Below are positions 7,871-12,421 of a DNA stretch of 12,421 nt, piece by piece. Source of the stretch: Lachnospiraceae bacterium UBA1718 (GTDB lineage Bacteria; Bacillota; Clostridia; Lachnospirales; Lachnospiraceae); assembly GCA_002317245.1 (NCBI GenBank), contig DCIU01000117.1, positions 934 to 13,354 on the forward strand. The letters run 5' to 3'. Position numbers and translations under genes: made by a program. Position 1 is the first letter of the stretch. Every line of letters begins with the position of its first letter. A model generated the notes under the pieces. The model ran no database searches and had not been told where the DNA came from. It saw only the letters and a list, made by a program, of their open reading frames with translations.

Positions 7871-8923
7871 ATGAGAAAAATTATATCAATTACATTAATA
7901 AACATAATATTGGTATTTGCCCTGTTTTTAACTGCTTGTGGAGATAAGAGTGAGGAAAAGAGCAGCAGTCTTAAAGTGGGTATTACTATGTATGATGAAT
8001 TTGACCCCTTTACTAATACAATTGCCGACGAGATTATTAACCGAATTACAGAAATTGGTGAGAGTAATGGTGTAAATGCTACCTGTGATTTGGTCTATGC
8101 CGGAAAGAGTCAGCTTCTTCAAAATGACCAGGTGCAGGATTTTATTCGTAAGAAATATGACGTGATATGTATTAATCTCGTTGACAGAACAGATGCTATG
8201 TCAATTATCGATATGGCTAAGAATGCAGACGTTCCAATAGTTTTCTTTAACAGAGAATTAGTTGAAGAGGATCTGCGTAGATGGGATAAGCTTTACTATG
8301 TTGGCGCCAATTCAGAAGAGAGTGGAAGGATGCAGGCTCAGATTGTTATTGATGCACTGTCGACTATAGAGGGACGTAATAAGTATGATTTTAGCCAGGA
8401 TGGCATCATACAGTATGTAATGCTTGAGGGAGAAGCTGGTCATCAGGACGCACTCATGCGTACAAAAGTATCTGTAGAAGAGATAAAAAGAGCTGGCTTT
8501 GAAATGGATAAGCTTGGGGATGAGATTGCCAATTGGAACCGCGAACAGGCAAGTACTAAGATGACATCTATATTAGCTGGTTATCCATGGCAGGTAGAGC
8601 TTGTAATAGCTAATGACGATAATATTGCACTTGGAGCGCTGGATGCCCTTGAGAATAAGGGAGTACCTAAAACGCCTTTGATTGTTGGTGTTAATGGTGA
8701 GTTAGAGGTACTAGAAGAGATTAAGAAGGGTAATATCGTAGGAACTGTATATAACAATGCATATAAACAGGGAGAGAAGATTGCCAAGATGGCATACTCT
8801 CTTGGAAGAGGAGAAAAGTTCCCTGATGATATTACAGTACTTAGTAATAAATATGTATTTATTCCATATGAAATCATCAATAAGGATAATGTTGATGAAT
8901 ATATGGAAAAAGCTACTTATTAA
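7871..8923 (+). CDS. MglB-like galactose/glucose-binding lipoprotein
   Basis: This 350-residue lipoprotein is anchored outside the membrane: a hydrophobic signal (4-22) ends in lipobox LTAC with C23 as the lipidated residue. The mature part aligns with E. coli MglB throughout. Sugar-contact positions of MglB have counterparts here: D45 and F47 (MYDEFDPF), N127 (VFFNRE), H191, D193 and R197 (GEAGHQDALMRT), W222 (IANWNREQA), N248/D249 (IANDD) and N295 (GTVYNN). One contact differs: the MglB Asp236 position is N275 (VGVNGE). The calcium loop is partly kept (DFSQDGIIQ, 173-181). Binding of galactose, glucose or a methyl-galactoside is therefore likely. The start at 7871 is chosen because it gives a proper signal peptide; an in-frame ATG at 7799 would prepend 24 unsuitable residues. 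It follows the anchored protein by 7 bases. With no MglA/MglC beside it, it may be a second sensory protein or feed the MmsAB transporter. Confidence 0.87.
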   Translation: MRKIISITLINIILVFALFLTACGDKSEEKSSSLKVGITMYDEFDPFTNTIADEIINRITEIGESNGVNATCDLVYAGKSQLLQNDQVQDFIRKKYDVICINLVDRTDAMSIIDMAKNADVPIVFFNRELVEEDLRRWDKLYYVGANSEESGRMQAQIVIDALSTIEGRNKYDFSQDGIIQYVMLEGEAGHQDALMRTKVSVEEIKRAGFEMDKLGDEIANWNREQASTKMTSILAGYPWQVELVIANDDNIALGALDALENKGVPKTPLIVGVNGELEVLEEIKKGNIVGTVYNNAYKQGEKIAKMAYSLGRGEKFPDDITVLSNKYVFIPYEIINKDNVDEYMEKATY

Positions 8924-8994
8924 AAAAGGATTTTTAGCATTTTGACAGAATAATCTATGTAGGGTTGTTTTGACGAAACAAAAGGGATTACAAA
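8924..8994 (+). other. Boundary between sensory operon and dgt-dnaG-rpoD cluster
   Basis: This 71-base spacer contains no GC-rich hairpin that I can see, so no intrinsic terminator. It contains a consensus TTGACA (8942-8947), but 17 bases downstream stands only TTGTTT, and no other good -10 fits. TTTTGAC occurs twice, at 8940-8946 and 8968-8974, with starts 28 bases apart. The dgt ribosome binding site AAGGGA is at about 8981-8986. A promoter for the housekeeping genes is expected here but is not convincingly visible. Confidence 0.4.
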
Positions 8995-10011
8995 ATGGGC
9001 ACAATTAGAGAAAATCTTGAACAATGGGAAAAGGAATACTTAAGTCCCTATGCAGCACTCAGCATGAATTCCAAGGGTAGGCTTCGTGATGAAGAGCAGT
9101 GTGATATTAGACCGGTATTCCAGAGAGACAGAGATCGTATCTTACATAGTAAGAGCTTCAGACGACTTAAGGATAAGACCCAGGTATTTTTAACACCTGA
9201 AGGAGACCATTACAGGACAAGACTTACACATACACTTGAAGTAAGCCAGAATGCCCGTACTATTGCCAAGGCTCTTCAGCTTAATGAAGATCTTGTAGAG
9301 GCCATTGCTCTTGGCCATGACCTTGGTCATACCCCATTTGGCCATGCTGGAGAGAGAGCTCTTGATAAAGTATGTCCTCTTGGTTTTGAGCATAATGAAC
9401 AGAGCCTTCGAATGGTTGATGTACTTGAGAAGGATGGCATGGGACTCAACCTTACCATGGAAGTAAGAGATGGAATTCTCAATCATCAGACAAGTGGCAA
9501 TCCCTTTACTCTTGAGGGACAGATAGTAAGACTGTCAGATAAGATTGCCTATATTCATCATGATATGGATGATGCCATAAGAGGTGGAATTCTTACTGAA
9601 GAAGATGTGCCAAGATCCATCAGAGAGGTAATTGGATTCACTACTGGTGAAAGACTTGACCATTTTATTCATGATATCGTAACTGCAAGCTACGGGCAGA
9701 ACACTATTAAGATGTCTGAACCAGTTGCACAGGCAATGAAGGACCTTCGTGACTTCATGTTTGAGAATGTATATAAGAATCCTAATGCCAAGAGTGAGGA
9801 GAGCAAGGCAGAGCAGTTAATGGTTACCCTCTATAACTATTTTTTAGGGAATCTTGATAAACTGCCTAAGGATTTGCTTAGAAATATTAATAATGGTGAG
9901 ACTAAGGAAAGAGTCGTATGTGATTACGTTGCATCTATGACAGACAGATATGCAATCAATATGTACGAGCAGATATTTATTCCTAAGTCTTGGCCTACAT
10001 CAATGTATTAA
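8995..10011 (+). CDS. dgt: dGTPase-family HD-domain triphosphohydrolase
   Basis: This 338-residue cytoplasmic enzyme of the HD superfamily should hydrolyse dGTP or other dNTPs to the nucleoside and triphosphate, acting on nucleotide pools. The metal-binding HD set is complete: H79 in RTRLTHTLEV, H108/D109 in GHDLGHTPFGH, and D182 in RLSDKIAY. Family motifs also include the N-terminal RDRDRILHSKSFRRLKDKTQVF segment near 44-65 with EGDHYRTR after it, and FEHNEQS at 131-137. The length fits the shorter dGTPase-like group found in Gram-positives and others; these are often named 'deoxyguanosinetriphosphate triphosphohydrolase-like' because the substrate was not tested. The ATG has AAGGGA about 8 bases upstream. 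It precedes dnaG by 13 bases, a common arrangement in Clostridia that links dNTP control to replication genes. Confidence 0.92.
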   Translation: MGTIRENLEQWEKEYLSPYAALSMNSKGRLRDEEQCDIRPVFQRDRDRILHSKSFRRLKDKTQVFLTPEGDHYRTRLTHTLEVSQNARTIAKALQLNEDLVEAIALGHDLGHTPFGHAGERALDKVCPLGFEHNEQSLRMVDVLEKDGMGLNLTMEVRDGILNHQTSGNPFTLEGQIVRLSDKIAYIHHDMDDAIRGGILTEEDVPRSIREVIGFTTGERLDHFIHDIVTASYGQNTIKMSEPVAQAMKDLRDFMFENVYKNPNAKSEESKAEQLMVTLYNYFLGNLDKLPKDLLRNINNGETKERVVCDYVASMTDRYAINMYEQIFIPKSWPTSMY

Positions 10012-10024
10012 CAATGGAGATAAG

Positions 10025-11824
10025 ATGTATTATTCTGACGAAATCGTAGAAGAGGTTCGTAGTAAAAATAATATAGTTGATGTTATCTCTGGATATGTAA
10101 GAATGCAGAAAAAGGGCAATAATTATGTTGGATTATGCCCATTTCATAATGAGAAGACTCCTTCGTTCTCGGTATCGGAACAGAAGCAAATGTACTATTG
10201 CTTCGGATGCGGTGCTGGTGGTAATGTGTACTCTTTTATAATGCAGTATGAGAATGCTACATTCCAGGAAGCCATTAAGACTCTGGCAGACAGGGCCAGT
10301 ATTAAGCTTCCGGAGATTGAGTATACCGAAGAGATGAGGAAGGCAGCCAGTGAGAAGACCATTCTTCTGGAGATTAATAAAGAGGCAGCTAAGTACTTCT
10401 ATTATTCTCTAAGATCTGAAAAGGGTAAAATTGGCTACGATTATTTCAAGAGCAGAGAGCTGACTGATGAGACAATGAAGAACTGGGGACTTGGTTATTC
10501 CAACAAGTACTCAGATGATCTTGTGAAGTATTTAAGGAGTAAGGGCTACTCTGACGAGATGATCTGCAAGGTCGGTCTTGCGACCAGGGACGAAGCAAGG
10601 GGTTCTCATGATAAATTCTGGAACAGAGTAATGTTCCCGATTCAGGATATTAATCACAGAGTTATTGGCTTTGGCGGTCGTGTGATGGGTGAAGGAGAAC
10701 CTAAGTATCTCAATAGTCCAGAGACACCAATTTTTGACAAAAGCCGAAATCTCTTTGGACTGAACTTCGCAAGAAGCTCCAAGAAAGGGCACATAATCCT
10801 GTGTGAAGGTTATATGGATGTTATATCCATGCACCAGGCCGGCTTCACTGAAGCAGTAGCATCCCTTGGAACAGCATTTACAAGCGGTCAGGCCAGTATC
10901 CTTAAGAGATTCACTGAGAATGTCATACTGTCTTACGACAGTGATGGCGCTGGTACCAAGGCGGCTATAAGGGCAATAGGTATTCTAAAAGAGGCGGGAT
11001 TATCTGGAAGAGTTCTGGACCTTAAGCCCTATAAGGACCCGGATGAATTCATTAAGAATCTCGGTAAGGAAGCATTTGAGGAACGAATTAAAAACGCCAG
11101 AAACTCTTTCTTCTTCGAGATTGATATTCTGGCAAGGAATTATGACCTCAGTGATCCTGAAGAGAAGACTAAGTTCCATCGTGAGATAGCTAAGAAATTA
11201 TGCGGTTTTCCTGAAGAGGTTGAACGTAATAATTATCTTGAGGCTATTGCAAGAGAATATGGAATATCAGCAGAGAGCCTTAGAAAGCTGGTTAACACTG
11301 TTAACAATCAGACTGGACTTGCCACACCGGTTAGACCACGGCCTAAGTCAGGTATTCAGGAGAAAAACAATCCTGATGAAGGACGTAAGAAGTTACAGAG
11401 GATTCTGGTAACATGGCTCAGTGAGGAGCCTGAGATATACCCGATTATATCCAAATACATTAGTGCCAGCGATTTTACCGAGGACCTATACCATAAGATT
11501 GCTGAGAAGCTGTTCGATGGTATTGTATCAGGAGGCTTCAACCCGGCATCCATGGTTTCTATGTTCGAGGACGAGGAAGAACAGAGAGAAGTAGCGGCGC
11601 TTTTCAATACCAAGATAACGGGACTTGATGGAATGCCTCTTGAGATGCAGAACAAACAGGATAGAGAGCATGCACTTAAGGATCTTGTTATTAAGGTTAA
11701 GGAGAATAGTTACGAATACTATTCAAGGAACCTTGGAGCAGATGTTAATGCCTTGTCTGAGGTGATCAAGGGTAAGAAACAGTTAGAAGAACTTAAGAAA
11801 GCTAATTTTGTATTAAAAAACTAA
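10025..11824 (+). CDS. dnaG: DNA primase DnaG
   Basis: This 599-residue primase synthesises RNA primers at the replication fork. The N-terminal CHC2 zinc-binding domain (about 1-100) has ligands C38, H41, C59 and C62 in CPFH and CFGC. The catalytic core with Toprim fold follows: FWNRVMFPI and the GFGGR motif near 216-221, the conserved acidic ILCEGYMDV with E261 and D265, and YDSDGAG with D305 and D307. The C-terminal part (about 440-599) would be the helicase-interacting domain and is less conserved. The ATG at 10025 is chosen because GGAGA lies 4 bases upstream and the N-terminus MYYSDEIVEEVR matches other primases; an in-frame ATG at 9950 lies inside dgt and would add 25 unrelated residues. 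The gene ends in tandem stops TAA TAG and is followed by rpoD after 16 bases. Confidence 0.96.
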   Translation: MYYSDEIVEEVRSKNNIVDVISGYVRMQKKGNNYVGLCPFHNEKTPSFSVSEQKQMYYCFGCGAGGNVYSFIMQYENATFQEAIKTLADRASIKLPEIEYTEEMRKAASEKTILLEINKEAAKYFYYSLRSEKGKIGYDYFKSRELTDETMKNWGLGYSNKYSDDLVKYLRSKGYSDEMICKVGLATRDEARGSHDKFWNRVMFPIQDINHRVIGFGGRVMGEGEPKYLNSPETPIFDKSRNLFGLNFARSSKKGHIILCEGYMDVISMHQAGFTEAVASLGTAFTSGQASILKRFTENVILSYDSDGAGTKAAIRAIGILKEAGLSGRVLDLKPYKDPDEFIKNLGKEAFEERIKNARNSFFFEIDILARNYDLSDPEEKTKFHREIAKKLCGFPEEVERNNYLEAIAREYGISAESLRKLVNTVNNQTGLATPVRPRPKSGIQEKNNPDEGRKKLQRILVTWLSEEPEIYPIISKYISASDFTEDLYHKIAEKLFDGIVSGGFNPASMVSMFEDEEEQREVAALFNTKITGLDGMPLEMQNKQDREHALKDLVIKVKENSYEYYSRNLGADVNALSEVIKGKKQLEELKKANFVLKN

Positions 11825-11840
11825 TAGAGAGGATTTACAC

Positions 11841-12421
11841 ATGCCAAGAACTAAGAAAGTAAAAGAGGAAAAAATCGAAGACGTTATTATCGACGAGTCT
11901 ATGGAGTCTATGGACGACGAGATTCTTGATGATGATATTATCGTAGATGATTACTCAGAGTCAGATATGGACGAAGAGGGAGCAGAGATTGATAAGACCA
12001 AGTTCTTCGAGAAGATTGATGAGCTCAAGATATTAGCAAAGAATAAGAAGAATGAGCTTGAGTATGATGAGGTTCAGAATGCCTTCGTTGATATGTCAAT
12101 TGATGATGATAAGTTAGACCTCGTTCTTGAGATGCTCGATGCAAGTGGTATCGATGTACTTAAGAAGGAGAGTGATGAGCTTGATGATGACATTCTCGAT
12201 GACGACGAAGTGGTACTTACAGAAGAGGATGAGGTTGATGTAGAGAATATTGATCTCTCTGTTCCAGATGGTGTCAGCATCGAAGACCCTGTAAGAATGT
12301 ACCTTAAGGAGATTGGTAAGGTGCCACTCCTTAGCGCAGAGGAAGAGATTGAGCTGGCCAAGAGAATGGAAGAGGGCGATGAGGAAGCTAAGAAGAAGCT
12401 TGCAGAGGCTAACCTTCGTCT
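11841..12421 (+). CDS. rpoD: RNA polymerase primary sigma factor RpoD (SigA), N-terminal part (3' truncated by window)
   Basis: The reading frame is open from the ATG to the window end, giving 193 complete codons. It encodes the housekeeping sigma factor that directs core RNA polymerase to most promoters. Residues about 54-108 match region 1.1 of B. subtilis SigA (KFFEKIDELK... to GIDVLKKE). An acidic linker leads to LSVPDGVSIEDPV, then region 1.2 from D149 (DPVRMYLKEIGKVPLLSAEEEIELA), and the window stops in ANLRL at the start of region 2. The start has a good Shine-Dalgarno, AGAGAGGA, 7-8 bases upstream. Before region 1.1 there is a ~52-residue extension in which 22 of residues 9-51 are Asp or Glu, much longer than the short lead in B. 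subtilis SigA. Gene order dgt-dnaG-rpoD matches the macromolecular-synthesis operon of related Clostridia. Confidence 0.95.
   Translation, partial: MPRTKKVKEEKIEDVIIDESMESMDDEILDDDIIVDDYSESDMDEEGAEIDKTKFFEKIDELKILAKNKKNELEYDEVQNAFVDMSIDDDKLDLVLEMLDASGIDVLKKESDELDDDILDDDEVVLTEEDEVDVENIDLSVPDGVSIEDPVRMYLKEIGKVPLLSAEEEIELAKRMEEGDEEAKKKLAEANLR

Noticed and set aside
8942..8970. TTGACA plus TTGTTT as a full sigma-70 promoter for dgt
   Set aside because: The spacing is right, but TTGTTT matches the -10 consensus only at its first and last bases, so I do not call it as a promoter.
9950..10024. Upstream in-frame ATG for dnaG
   Set aside because: It lies within dgt; the ATG at 10025 has GGAGA close by and the standard primase N-terminus.
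12074..12361. Open frame on the minus strand rich in serine
   Set aside because: It is the complement of Asp/Glu-rich codons in rpoD; the low-complexity serine content is an artefact and there is no ribosome binding site or family resemblance.
1..12421. CRISPR arrays, tRNA/rRNA genes, insertion sequences, riboswitches and catabolite-control (cre) sites
   Set aside because: I read the intergenic gaps for these and found no repeat array, cloverleaf, inverted-repeat-bounded transposase, known aptamer pattern or convincing cre match.

Overview
The window is a compact, moderately AT-rich bacterial segment with every gene on the + strand. Protein content and gene order point to a Firmicute of class Clostridia, most likely a Lachnospiraceae member (Butyrivibrio/Pseudobutyrivibrio/Roseburia type). 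The clues are a ChvE-MmsA-MmsB sugar ABC transporter next to a YesM/YesN-type two-component system with extra sugar-binding proteins, a dgt-dnaG-rpoD cluster, and heavy AGA/AAG/GAT codon use. The family placement is inference; no rRNA or other definitive marker is present.

Region 1 (1-3407) is a sugar-uptake operon. It holds the 3' end of a ChvE-like multiple-sugar-binding protein, an intercistronic hairpin (553-582), the double-ATPase protein MmsA (621-2174), the permease MmsB (2177-3346) and a strong intrinsic terminator (3374-3407).

Region 2 (3429-8923) is a tightly packed sensory operon behind an extended -10 promoter. It encodes a YesN-type response regulator with an AraC output domain, a YesM-type histidine kinase with a large extracytoplasmic (double-Cache-like) sensor, a membrane-anchored sugar-binding protein with an uncleaved N-terminal anchor, and an MglB-like galactose/glucose-binding lipoprotein. 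Junctions are a 4-bp overlap, an 8-bp overlap and a 7-bp gap, so the four proteins are probably made together. The likely logic is that one or both surface-tethered binding proteins report extracellular sugar to the kinase, which phosphorylates the regulator to control the adjacent transporter. This resembles the three-component xylose-sensing arrangement (anchored XylF-like protein, LytS/YesM kinase, YesN regulator) described in Clostridium, but with two binding proteins. It is the most interesting part of the window.

Region 3 (8995-12421) is housekeeping: a dGTPase-family HD hydrolase, DNA primase DnaG, and the N-terminal third or so of the primary sigma factor RpoD, cut by the window end. 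It is a Clostridia version of the macromolecular-synthesis operon. RpoD carries an unusually long, very acidic N-terminal extension whose motif recurs on the other side of region 1.1.

There is no stretch over 300 bases without a gene. I saw no tRNA, rRNA, CRISPR, insertion sequence or phage feature.
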